A DNA stretch of 64,000 nt from Aquicoccus sp. G2-2 (lineage in GTDB: Bacteria > Pseudomonadota > Alphaproteobacteria > Rhodobacterales > Rhodobacteraceae), in NCBI RefSeq assembly GCF_034555965.1, contig NZ_JAYDCK010000003.1, positions 3,224,001 to 3,288,000 of the forward strand, read 5' to 3'. Positions 37,409 to 44,728 of the stretch are shown in pieces; within the stretch, counting starts at the first letter, position 1, and the number at the start of each line of letters is the position of its first letter. Both the position numbers and the translations under genes were made by a program. The notes below the pieces were generated by a model. That model searched no databases. It saw only the letters and a program-made list of their open reading frames with translations, and was not told where the DNA came from.

Positions 37409-37675
37409 GTGAGGTTAGGCATCGTACTTTTTGTGACCATTGGAATGACATTTCCAAATATATTGGCCGCGGGGTCTGGGCTTCCGCCAGCGTCCGCTTC
37501 TAACTCCATGAAGCCTGTGGCGTTCCTAAAACGCGTGCAAGCTCTTCAAGGCAAAGAAGCTATTGTGCTTGCGGCATGCTGTAAGACCTGTCGCAAAGGA
37601 AAAGCGTGCGGCAATAGCTGCATTAGTCGCTCGTACAACTGTACTAAGGCTCCGGGCTGTGCTTGTGATGGGTAA
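37409..37675 (+). CDS. Small secreted Cys-rich protein
   Basis: 88 residues. A signal sequence (RLGIVLFVTIGMTFPNILAA) is followed by a short linker and a C-terminal module with nine Cys in about 30 residues: CCKTCRKGKACGNSCISRSY, then NCTKAPGCACDG. The CK.C.KGKACG.SCIS pattern recurs in bacterial genomes as I recall, with unknown function, often close to nuclease genes. GTG at 37409 has an AAGGGG site 8 bases upstream; 37385 is a weaker start. It lies 100 bp before a secreted nuclease gene. Confidence 0.7.
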   Translation: MRLGIVLFVTIGMTFPNILAAGSGLPPASASNSMKPVAFLKRVQALQGKEAIVLAACCKTCRKGKACGNSCISRSYNCTKAPGCACDG

Positions 37676-37775
37676 TTGTTCAAACAAAGTTCAACTCTCG
37701 ACCGAAGCCTAAAGATTGTGCCGACTTGACGATGCCTTTCGCAGCGTTGGAGCTACCTTAGATATTCCATAAGAA

Positions 37776-38225
37776 ATGAAAGCGCCGTTTAGGATGGAAG
37801 CGATACTGAAAAAACTGGCTGTTGCGTTAACTATCTATGTGTTTGCCACTACCACTACTGCAATGGCGGGCCGAGTGCTTAAAGGCCGTGTTACGAAGGT
37901 GAGAGACGTTGATACGATCGTTGTTGCTGGCACTCCTATTCGTCTGAATGGGGTCGATGGCCCCGAGACTTCCACGCGAGTGGGGAGGGACGCGAAATTC
38001 TTTATGGAGCGCCTCGTTGGCGGTAGAATTGTAACGTGCGAACTTAACGGTGAGCGGACCTATGATCGGTGGGTTGGAGTATGTTTCCTGAATGGAGAGG
38101 ACATCGGAGGTATAGCTGTGAAGGAGGGACACGCTTTGGACTGCAATAGATACTCTGGCGGCAGGTACAGAGAGCTTGAAACACGAGCCGCTCGCTCCAA
38201 AATGCGAAGAGCCAGCTACTGCTGA
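37776..38225 (+). CDS. Secreted thermonuclease-family (SNase-like) protein
   Basis: 149 residues. The N-terminal hydrophobic segment LAVALTIYVFATTTTAMA is a likely signal peptide. It is followed by the OB-fold SNase domain: KGRVTKVRDVDTIVVAG (metal-binding Asp region), IRLNGVDGPET (Arg and Asp of the active site) and ERTYDRWVGVCFLNGEDIGG. It is likely to cut DNA or RNA outside the cytoplasm. Start either 37776 or 37794; neither has a strong site. Paired with the Cys-rich protein. Confidence 0.85.
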   Translation: MKAPFRMEAILKKLAVALTIYVFATTTTAMAGRVLKGRVTKVRDVDTIVVAGTPIRLNGVDGPETSTRVGRDAKFFMERLVGGRIVTCELNGERTYDRWVGVCFLNGEDIGGIAVKEGHALDCNRYSGGRYRELETRAARSKMRRASYC

Positions 38226-38325
38226 GAGTTCAATATATCGGCCCAGACCTGCCGCTCGTTTTGTCATGTGACACAGTCGTAACCCCTCCTGAAAGCGGGC
38301 ATTCATGAATTATGCAGCGCAACTC

Positions 38326-38940
38326 TCATTCCTTTGGCTTGGTGCCGTATCTAATTGGGCTGACCTGCTGTGGATGAAGCCCCAATACAACTTCGCCTTT
38401 TGATGGGGGTTCTTCCTCTGTCGATCGCCAACGCGTAAAATCCGGCTCAACCCAAACCTTAGACTTGCGGCGTTCTAACGCCACCCAGTCAGCTCTGTGG
38501 TAGAGCCTAAGCACAACACAAATCGTTGCGTTTATCAGACGGAACCGTGACGTGTGAGTAGGATATGCGTCTTCTTCAGGCAAAGGGCTCGAAAAGCTGG
38601 AACAAAGCCCCTTAATGGCGTCATCGCCAAACGAAAGACCGTGTCGAGCATGAGCAAAGCGATTGCGCACTTTCCTTATTAACTCTGCCTCTGATTTCTC
38701 ATAGTCGTCGATTAATCCAAGCGCATGACATAAATTCACACGCGCAGACATTGTGCCGATCGGTGCCGTGGCTCCATTCAACAACTTGTCATGCGTGCTA
38801 TTTTCAATGAAGAAACTGCGCAGAGTGTCTGAAAGCAACTCATCAATCAGCGCGGCTGCCACCAATGGAAGACCGCGATCAGTCTCCTTTTGAAGTTCTT
38901 GTGTAAATATCGCCAAGTCTTCCGCGGTTGATAAAAGCAC
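38326..38940 (-). CDS. MltR-like / HEPN-like helical protein
   Basis: 204 residues. PLVAAALIDELLSDTLRSFF is followed by GATAPIGTMSARVNLCHALG and ELIRKVRNRFAHARHGLSF, a pattern of the MltR (mannitol operon repressor) superfamily, whose RNxFAH motif also resembles the R-x4-6-H of HEPN proteins. No HTH is seen. GTG start. It follows the TIR operon on the same strand after a 115-bp gap, so it may be part of the same defence module or separate. Confidence 0.6.
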   Translation of the reverse strand: MLLSTAEDLAIFTQELQKETDRGLPLVAAALIDELLSDTLRSFFIENSTHDKLLNGATAPIGTMSARVNLCHALGLIDDYEKSEAELIRKVRNRFAHARHGLSFGDDAIKGLCSSFSSPLPEEDAYPTHTSRFRLINATICVVLRLYHRADWVALERRKSKVWVEPDFTRWRSTEEEPPSKGEVVLGLHPQQVSPIRYGTKPKE

Positions 38941-39055
38941 TATTACGATCCCTCTTCCAAATCTTATTCACAAGGATACGGGGTGACCTGCCCCCTTTGA
39001 GTCCACTTTTCTAAGTAAGCGCTGTTCAGGGCTTGCGAGCGGTCAGTTGGAAGGT

Positions 39056-39568
39056 TTAGCGCCGAACATTCTCCAGCAACATGCCACGGTTATTTGGGTA
39101 GAAAAGGCCATAGCCCCCGCTCTGGGCAACATCCACATTTCTATACAAGTCCAAGTATTCATCCCCATGATTCCGGCCCGCGCTGTCGCGAGTCGGAATA
39201 ATCACGATCTTGTCGATATCCTTCACGCCGTCCGCGTATCCAATCTCCCACGGACACCATCGACTCGAAGCCGAGTTGGCTGTTGGTAAATAAAAGAACC
39301 AATCAAAACGCTTGATCTTATCCTTGATCTTCTGCGCCGTTTCACGATTGGGCTTCGATGGCATCGACATGTCTTCCCAGTCGATGTAAACAAGCCAGCC
39401 TTTGGACTGAAGAAACCCCTGAAGGCCTTTGGCCAATGCCGAATCTTTGTGGCTATGAGAGAGAAAGGCTGTTTGCTTTCCTGCCCGTCGCGCTTCCTCG
39501 ACAACACGCTCCGACTTCCGAACCTCGGCGCGACTTGAATAAGCAAGAATAGAAGACTGATCGATCAT
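39056..39568 (-). CDS. TIR-domain protein
   Basis: 170 residues. After a short helix the TIR fold starts with KQTAFLSHSHKDSALAKGLQ (box 1), then GWLVYIDWEDMSMPSKPNRE (box 2 region), then WFFYLPTANSASSRWCPWEI, where the Glu after Pro-Trp is placed like the NADase catalytic Glu. The C-terminus is short, without an obvious second domain. It starts 2 bp after the stop of the TIR-like gene upstream. It may hydrolyse or cyclise NAD+ or act as a partner; neither is shown. Confidence 0.85.
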   Translation of the reverse strand: MIDQSSILAYSSRAEVRKSERVVEEARRAGKQTAFLSHSHKDSALAKGLQGFLQSKGWLVYIDWEDMSMPSKPNRETAQKIKDKIKRFDWFFYLPTANSASSRWCPWEIGYADGVKDIDKIVIIPTRDSAGRNHGDEYLDLYRNVDVAQSGGYGLFYPNNRGMLLENVRR

Positions 39569-39570
39569 TG

Positions 39571-40209
39571 CTACCTTCCCACATCAGAGGCGGCTTGCCT
39601 CACCCAAGACGAAAAATTGGCACCCCCGTTCTGCGTCTTGTAGCAATACGATCCGGCATAGCGAGACAGCCTAATCACGTTTGTATCGTGCGGCTTGATC
39701 CATGTGGCAGGAAGCTCCACCGCCTGAGTGTAGTCCTCATACCTCATCCATTTCCCGCCCTGAATCTCCGCTAGGCGTATCACGCCACCCGCATTGTAGA
39801 CGCCCATGTAGTCGAGTGGATTAGGCCCTTCTTGGGAAATATATCCTTGCTGATTTCCCATGAGGTTGATCTTCACGACCAACAGACCGTTTCCTTTGAC
39901 GACCGACCTGGCGAGCTCATAGCGAACCCATCGGCGCTCATACGTTGCCGTGCCAACGAGAACACAAGTCACGGAAGTGTTCTTGATCCCCTCGCGGATA
40001 AGGCTTTTGAGAGATTCCGGCCCTGTTCGCCGGGAACTCTCCCAAATGCTGCCATCAAAGAAGCCCTCCGACACGCGCGTGTTCTCGTGGTTGTATCGCC
40101 ACGAATTGCGAACCTGGTTAACCTTCCAAATGTCGTTTTGGTAATGGAAGGAAAAGAAAACCCGGCGCTTTGCCGTTTGAGCGGGGATAGCCCCAAAGAT
40201 ACTAGCCAT
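39571..40209 (-). CDS. TIR-like (DUF1863, ThsB type) protein
   Basis: 212 residues. RRVFFSFHYQNDIWKVNQVR at residues 15-34 is the hallmark of DUF1863 TIR-like proteins, the family of Thoeris ThsB. SVTCVLVGTATYERRWVRYE holds a Glu at the expected catalytic position. The C-terminal third (about 140-212) resembles no domain I know. Its start codon abuts the stop of the membrane protein gene. ThsB makes a cyclic-ADP-ribose-type signal in Thoeris; here no ThsA (SIR2-SLOG) is present. Confidence 0.85.
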   Translation of the reverse strand: MASIFGAIPAQTAKRRVFFSFHYQNDIWKVNQVRNSWRYNHENTRVSEGFFDGSIWESSRRTGPESLKSLIREGIKNTSVTCVLVGTATYERRWVRYELARSVVKGNGLLVVKINLMGNQQGYISQEGPNPLDYMGVYNAGGVIRLAEIQGGKWMRYEDYTQAVELPATWIKPHDTNVIRLSRYAGSYCYKTQNGGANFSSWVRQAASDVGR

Positions 40210-40644
40210 TTACTCCCCGCAAAATATCAACGACGCGACTGCACCTAATGACATGAAAATCGCCACATAAAACCAACTCACCGACCACGACAGCGCCAGC
40301 CGAAGAACTGAAGACGTATCCTTCATGAACGGTGTTGCTTCGAGACTATAAGCTTCGATCTCTTCCCCTTTTCGTACATGATCGTAGAGCTTCCGATAGG
40401 CTCGCTCGAGGCGCAAATATTGCGCGTCCATGAGCCAAAAAATAATCATCGGCACTACGGCTGCAACCGCATAATATGGCGACGGCGTTTCCATGGTGGC
40501 CATGACAGCGACAGCTGCACTCCCAAAAGTCGCAGCAAGAGCTTTGAGAGTAAATGAGTTTGCCCCCATCCTCGTGATGACTCCTTGCAGCATGGTCAGA
40601 TGCGCAATTCGAATACTCTCATCTTGGACTTCAGTATCGCCCAT
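40210..40644 (-). CDS. Small membrane protein of the TIR operon
   Basis: 144 residues with three likely membrane segments: LKALAATFGSAAVAVMAT (about 32-49), YYAVAAVVPMIIFWLMDAQY (about 57-76) and, near the end, WSVSWFYVAIFMSLGAVASL. LEMxQGVIxRM-like MLQGVITRMGANSFTLK precedes the first segment, and RLERAYRKLYDHVRKGEE forms a cytoplasmic helix. The layout resembles SLATT-type effector proteins, without clear identity. First gene of the trio. Confidence 0.7.
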   Translation of the reverse strand: MGDTEVQDESIRIAHLTMLQGVITRMGANSFTLKALAATFGSAAVAVMATMETPSPYYAVAAVVPMIIFWLMDAQYLRLERAYRKLYDHVRKGEEIEAYSLEATPFMKDTSSVLRLALSWSVSWFYVAIFMSLGAVASLIFCGE

Positions 40645-40930
40645 TCAATTACCTCGCTTTCTATCTGCGCGCTCAATCCCAGCGTGTAATCAGCTTCAAT
40701 GTATCTGAGCACCCTGAGAAATCCAGCGAAAGTCACTAGCGATGACGTCTGCTTTGCTTAAAAATGCGATTTGATCTCGCACGCGCAGCGAAAGTCCGCA
40801 ATCCGCCCTCTGCGTAGGATGCAGAGTATTGAGCCGCAATAGCCTAACCCAAGAGAAGATCGCCTGCGGTGTATCATTTTTTTGGCGTAGAGGGTGATGA
40901 GCCGCGCGCACCTTTTGCCCTAGGCGGGCT

Positions 40931-41194
40931 GTGGGCCCATTCACAATATCAGGGGCCGGATGGCCAGAGCGAACTGAGACCTACTCAATGATCACTACCA
41001 CGGCCAATAGCCTGATGCTCCCGGTTCATCCAACAAGAGTGCCAGTAATTATGCCAGCAGATTTGGCACAAAATAGCTATGCACAATGGCTAGACGGCAC
41101 ACCAGCCGATGCAAAGGCGTTACTGCGTCCCTATCCGGCTGAGGCCATGCAGTTACGTAAAGCTGGCGAAAACGAAAAAACGGGCAGGGTATGA
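40931..41194 (+). pseudogene. Relic of an SRAP (YedK/HMCES-like) gene, C-terminal part only
   Basis: The reading frame TETYSMITTTANSLMLPVHP, then RVPVIMPADL, QWLDG and LLRPYPAEAMQLRK matches the C-terminal end of SOS response-associated peptidases (normally TIIT..AN...IH.RMPVIL). The N-terminal half with the catalytic Cys2 is missing, and no MCGR start is found upstream. Probably a decayed cargo gene. Confidence 0.65.
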
Positions 41195-41291
41195 CTGGCC
41201 TTACCTAACGTCAACACGGCAATTATTGACGCAACCAATAGATGAAAGTAGCAAGAAATAGCAAAATGACAAAAAATTAGGGGGTAATACG

Positions 41292-41624
41292 ATGAAACGA
41301 TACGCTGCTATGTTTGCCGTTCTGACGGTTGTCGCGGCATGTGCCAAAGACCCTTCACAAATTGCCGCTGTGCCAATGGATGACAGCACCTACGCTGCCT
41401 TAGGATGTAAGAGTCTGACCAAGCACGAGTTGCAGCAAACGCAACTTCTAACCGCACTTTCCGCAGACCAGAAAAAAGCAAAGAATGGTGACGCGTGGGG
41501 AGTTTTCCTGCTGGGCTTGCCTATTTCCAGCATGTCGGGTTCTGACAAGGAAACGCAAATTGCAGTAGCAAAAGGCCGCATTGACGCAATTGTGCGCCAA
41601 AAATCTGCAAGAAACTGCAGGTAA
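41292..41624 (+). CDS. Small lipoprotein, 110 aa
   Basis: A lipoprotein signal peptide MKRYAAMFAVLTVVAAC with Cys at residue 17 is followed by a soluble part: DDSTYAALGCKSLTKHELQQ, WGVFLLGLPISSMSGSDKET and IAVAKGRIDAIVRQKSA. The pattern SSMSGSDKE..IA..KG..DA is known to me from small bacterial lipoproteins of unknown function. It has an AT-rich upstream region and a terminator. Confidence 0.75.
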   Translation: MKRYAAMFAVLTVVAACAKDPSQIAAVPMDDSTYAALGCKSLTKHELQQTQLLTALSADQKKAKNGDAWGVFLLGLPISSMSGSDKETQIAVAKGRIDAIVRQKSARNCR

Positions 41625-41665
41625 TGTTATAGAGGGCATGAACTCCCGCAATCTTATTCATAAAG

Positions 41666-41694
41666 CCCGCCGAGTACTCCGGCGGGTCCTTTAT
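41666..41694 (+). terminator. Terminator after the lipoprotein gene
   Basis: CCCGCCG/CGGCGGG stem followed by TCCTTTAT, about 40 bp after the stop. Confidence 0.75.
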
Positions 41695-41880
41695 GGCCAA
41701 ATTCTTGCATCCGAATTAGGCAAAGATACGATAGGATGCATGACACGCACCGTACCAACACATGCACTCAAAAAAATTATAGTGGCACATTTTGCGCGAC
41801 CCAATAATGCCCGACACGCGAAAACGCCCCACGTAGCGTAAGGCGTTTTCGGCTGTCTAGTTCGCCTACGTTACATCGCT

Positions 41881-43257
41881 TTACGTAGGGCCATTGCGCG
41901 GCTGGATAAACACATAGCGGTCTTTCGCGTCTTGCAGTTGCTTGGCTGTCTTTTGCGGATTGATCTGCACCTCCGCCTGCATTTGCTTGGCCAGATCGGC
42001 AAGCGTATCGGGCAGGGCGTCAACCGTTATGCCCTTGAGCGCGCCAATGGTAATGCTGGACCCCAGCACATTGCGGAAAATCGTGCTGATATGTTGCTCA
42101 CGGTGAACCTCTTTCATCGGGTTGGGATCGGCCCCGCTGCGCATTTCGGTCAGATCATCATTCATTTCTGCGCAGACGATTTCCCATAAGGGATGATTGG
42201 GCCAACGGGCACGGTTGCTGTCGGCTGGATCAGGTTCGGTATAGCGCACCACCTCGCCGGATTGGCGGCACAGATCGCCAAAGCGGTCAAAGAATTGCTG
42301 CCATGTGCGGATGTCCCATGTGTCTTTGAGCAAGTCTTTCCCCGCTCGAAACTCCACCCGCCAAACGCGGTTGGCGCTGGCATGGGCAGGATCAGGGGAG
42401 AGGGATGCGGGCGGGGTTTCGGCGCTATGTAATGTAACGTAGGGATCGCCCGCCCCTATGTTACGTAATGTATGATTCCAGATATCCCACCAATAGGTTT
42501 TGGAATGGGCAATTACCTCTGCCCGTTTATCATAGATAATGACCTGCCGGTTGCGCGTGCCGCCGATTGTGACGGAGGTGGTGCGGCCTGATTTGCCGTT
42601 GACCGACTTTTCAGCATCCGCCATGAAGTCACGCCGCCCTGCGGCGCTGTGCATGACAAACTGATCAGGGGTAAGCGCAAAATCTGACGCATGAATATCG
42701 ACGCAAAAATCGGCGCGCGATATGCTGATGTCGTCGGGGCCAAACCGCACCCCAAGGCGCTCTAAGGTATCCTCTACATGAGACTTGGCACGGCCCAGCC
42801 CATTCAGCGCCATAAAGTAGGAGCCGAATGAAAGGCGGATTCCCCAATCATCTTTGGAATTAGGCTTTTTGAAAAACCATGTTGCCCCGTCCAAGCCGCC
42901 ACTGGCAATAAAGCGATAGCCGTTGCCACCATGCGCCTTGAGGTGGAGATTGACGCCGTTGTAGTCAATTAGCACCTCGCGGCGTTCTTGTTCGGCTCGC
43001 TCTTTCTCCGCTTCCAGATATTCAAACAATTCGGTCGGAATGTTCGCTTTGATGGCGAGGGCAAGCGTATCAAACCCACGGTGCAAAACAGTCATGCCTT
43101 GCGGGCCTGTATTTCCAGAGGGGGTGCTACAATCACCCCCTTTGCCCGCGCCCATTGCGAGGCTTTGGGCGCGGATTGATGTTATTGGCGCCTCCGGCGG
43201 GGTAGCTTTTGTTTTGGGGCCGTTGGTTTTTTTGGTTTGTGAATTAGTTGTTTGCAT
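41881..43257 (-). CDS. Rep-like replication initiation protein
   Basis: 458 residues. From about residue 55 the protein reads MTVLHRGFDTLALAIKANIP, then DDISISRADFCVDIHASDF, RQVIIYDKRAEVI and RVWRVEFRAGKDLLKD, a set of motifs like plasmid/phage replication initiation factors of the Rep_trans type (rolling circle). The Lys/Thr-rich first 55 residues are disordered. It overlaps the small gene upstream by 14 bp. It would allow the excised island to replicate; this is inferred. Confidence 0.7.
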   Translation of the reverse strand: MQTTNSQTKKTNGPKTKATPPEAPITSIRAQSLAMGAGKGGDCSTPSGNTGPQGMTVLHRGFDTLALAIKANIPTELFEYLEAEKERAEQERREVLIDYNGVNLHLKAHGGNGYRFIASGGLDGATWFFKKPNSKDDWGIRLSFGSYFMALNGLGRAKSHVEDTLERLGVRFGPDDISISRADFCVDIHASDFALTPDQFVMHSAAGRRDFMADAEKSVNGKSGRTTSVTIGGTRNRQVIIYDKRAEVIAHSKTYWWDIWNHTLRNIGAGDPYVTLHSAETPPASLSPDPAHASANRVWRVEFRAGKDLLKDTWDIRTWQQFFDRFGDLCRQSGEVVRYTEPDPADSNRARWPNHPLWEIVCAEMNDDLTEMRSGADPNPMKEVHREQHISTIFRNVLGSSITIGALKGITVDALPDTLADLAKQMQAEVQINPQKTAKQLQDAKDRYVFIQPRNGPT

Positions 43258-43465
43258 GTGCTTGTCTCGCTATCCAGATTTCCGCGCGCTCTGCGCATTT
43301 GGCGACATTCAAAAGATCGTTGTGGGCGTAGCTGGCCGTGCTTTGCCAATCGCCATTGGCGTCTTTGTAAGACCGGGACATATCAACGCTATAGAAGCCG
43401 TTATTGTCCCAGATCGTTGCCGTAATCAGACCGAGCCTGACCTTGTGGCTTGGTGTTTTCGTCAT
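43244..43465 (-). CDS. Small conserved island protein, 73 aa
   Basis: HKVRLGLITATIWDNNGFYS, then RSYKDANGDWQSTASYAHND and LLNVAKCAERAEIWIARQ: a compact beta-sheet plus helix protein that I recall in front of Rep-type genes in alphaproteobacterial islands. Similar in flavour to ssDNA-binding or DUF736-like proteins, but the family is not certain. It is translated just ahead of, and overlapping, the Rep gene. Confidence 0.65.
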   Translation of the reverse strand: MTKTPSHKVRLGLITATIWDNNGFYSVDMSRSYKDANGDWQSTASYAHNDLLNVAKCAERAEIWIARQAHANN

Positions 43466-43506
43466 GGAGTTTTCCTTTCATGACATGGTTGTTGGTAGGC
43501 ATAGAA

Positions 43507-43538
43507 AGGGCGCACGCTGCCGTTTGAACGTGCGCCCT
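43507..43538 (-). terminator. Terminator between the excisionase-like gene and the 73-aa gene
   Basis: AGGGCGCACG/CGTGCGCCCT perfect 10-bp stem with a 12-base loop. The minus-strand downstream side (TTTCTATGCC) has a short T run. Confidence 0.7.
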
Positions 43539-43605
43539 GTTTGAAGACCATCCGGCCCCAAAATCCCTTAGCGTGCTACCAACCCACTAAGGGCAAAACT
43601 CAAGT

Positions 43606-43836
43606 CTAAGAGGTTGGCGGCTGCGACGAATTCGCCACGCGGTGCCTGTTGATCCACTCGATGAGATCGCCGTGCGTATAGCGAATGGAGCGTGCAGATA
43701 CGCGAATATACTTTGGCCCGCCGCCACGGTGTCGCCAGTTTTGAAGCGCCCGCACCGAGTAGCACAGGATGCTCGCCGCTTCTTTTTCGTCCATGAGGCG
43801 GTCAGTGGTTTCGGTCTTGGTCAGTGCATTCATCAT
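43606..43836 (-). CDS. Excisionase-like (AlpA/MerR-type HTH) protein
   Basis: 76 residues. LMDEKEAASILCYSVRALQN and WRHRGGGPKYIRVSARSIRY form the winged-helix motif of AlpA/Xis proteins, followed by THGDLIEWINRH. It probably binds the arm repeats near the island ends and drives excision, or controls the integrase. Confidence 0.8.
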   Translation of the reverse strand: MMNALTKTETTDRLMDEKEAASILCYSVRALQNWRHRGGGPKYIRVSARSIRYTHGDLIEWINRHRVANSSQPPTS

Positions 43837-43942
43837 TTTGTTGCTCCCTCGTAGTTAAGCTGAATAGGTGCAACATGACAGTTTTGGAACTCGCGATATA
43901 ATGGCGGAACTGTGCAGCGTTTAGGAAAGTTACGCCATTATC

Positions 43943-44602
43943 TTATTTTCTTAGTCCAAACGCCCGTCTTGCGGCTTCGCCAACCATCAGGTTGGTTGGA
44001 AGTCCCCGCCCGTTGATGCTCCAGAGAAGATTAGTTACGAGGGTCAAATAGCGGCCTTGATAGGGCTGATCGTCGTTTAGCTCGTCAAAGTGATAGGTTT
44101 TCATTGGCGCTTGCCCAGACACTTGTTCAAACAACTCCCCAAGTTCGACCAGAGTGTATTCAAAGTCTGAATTCTGCTTTCGCCTGCCATTGGCTGGTTT
44201 GTGGATTTGATATGCCTCTGAAGCAATTTTCTGCAAGAGTTTCACATGGGCTTCCACTCTTTCTACCGTTTGTTCAAAATAGCTTGTGCCCGGCTCCTCA
44301 AGCATACGCCGCATGAAATTTTCTTCGGGGTCGTTGGAGGTAAACGTATCCTCAAGCTCAATAATGATCCGGTCGGGTATTTCGTGGGTTATGTCCAAGA
44401 GGGCTTGAGAGGCCTTTTCTAACTTTCGATAGAAGCGGTCCCTTTCCTTTGCTGGCATCTGAACTTTTTGATCAGGTCCATAGCGATAGGATCGCATGAT
44501 TTCCCATAACCGCTGTGCAAACCAATCGGGCATTTGCCCTTGGCCTCCACAGTCCTGCCATACGGCGACGGCACTGTAGTTGGGTGGATCGTTTGCTGTC
44601 AT
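43943..44602 (-). CDS. Hypothetical island protein, 219 aa
   Basis: A soluble, helical protein: WQDCGGQGQMPDWFAQRLWE, RDRFYRKLEKASQALLDITH, YFEQTVERVEAHVKLLQKIA, and the end RGLPTNLMVGEAARRAFG. I recognise no family. AT-richer than the flanking chromosome. It sits between the excisionase and the integrase gene, as small regulatory or uncharacterised genes often do. Confidence 0.6.
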   Translation of the reverse strand: MTANDPPNYSAVAVWQDCGGQGQMPDWFAQRLWEIMRSYRYGPDQKVQMPAKERDRFYRKLEKASQALLDITHEIPDRIIIELEDTFTSNDPEENFMRRMLEEPGTSYFEQTVERVEAHVKLLQKIASEAYQIHKPANGRRKQNSDFEYTLVELGELFEQVSGQAPMKTYHFDELNDDQPYQGRYLTLVTNLLWSINGRGLPTNLMVGEAARRAFGLRK

Positions 44603-44639
44603 TGCTACTACGCCGCTGGCATCTAGTTGTTCGGAATTT

Positions 44640-44725
44640 CGATCTAAATAGCTAATTAGTAGGGTTTCAGTCCGCCCTATTAGTTAGCTAGAAGAACTCG
44701 CACTCTAACTAAATAGCTAACGGTA
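44640..44725. repeat. Short AT-rich repeats behind the integrase gene
   Basis: CTAAATAGCTAATTAG and CTAAATAGCTAACGG lie in direct orientation with an inverted TTAGTTAGCTAG between them. They could be integrase or regulator binding sites; the sequence alone does not say. Confidence 0.35.
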
Positions 44726-44728
44726 TCA

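Noticed and set aside
39056-40644. Labelling the TIR operon as classic Thoeris
   Set aside because: No ThsA-type SIR2-SLOG or Macro-domain protein is encoded here; only the ThsB-type half has a counterpart.
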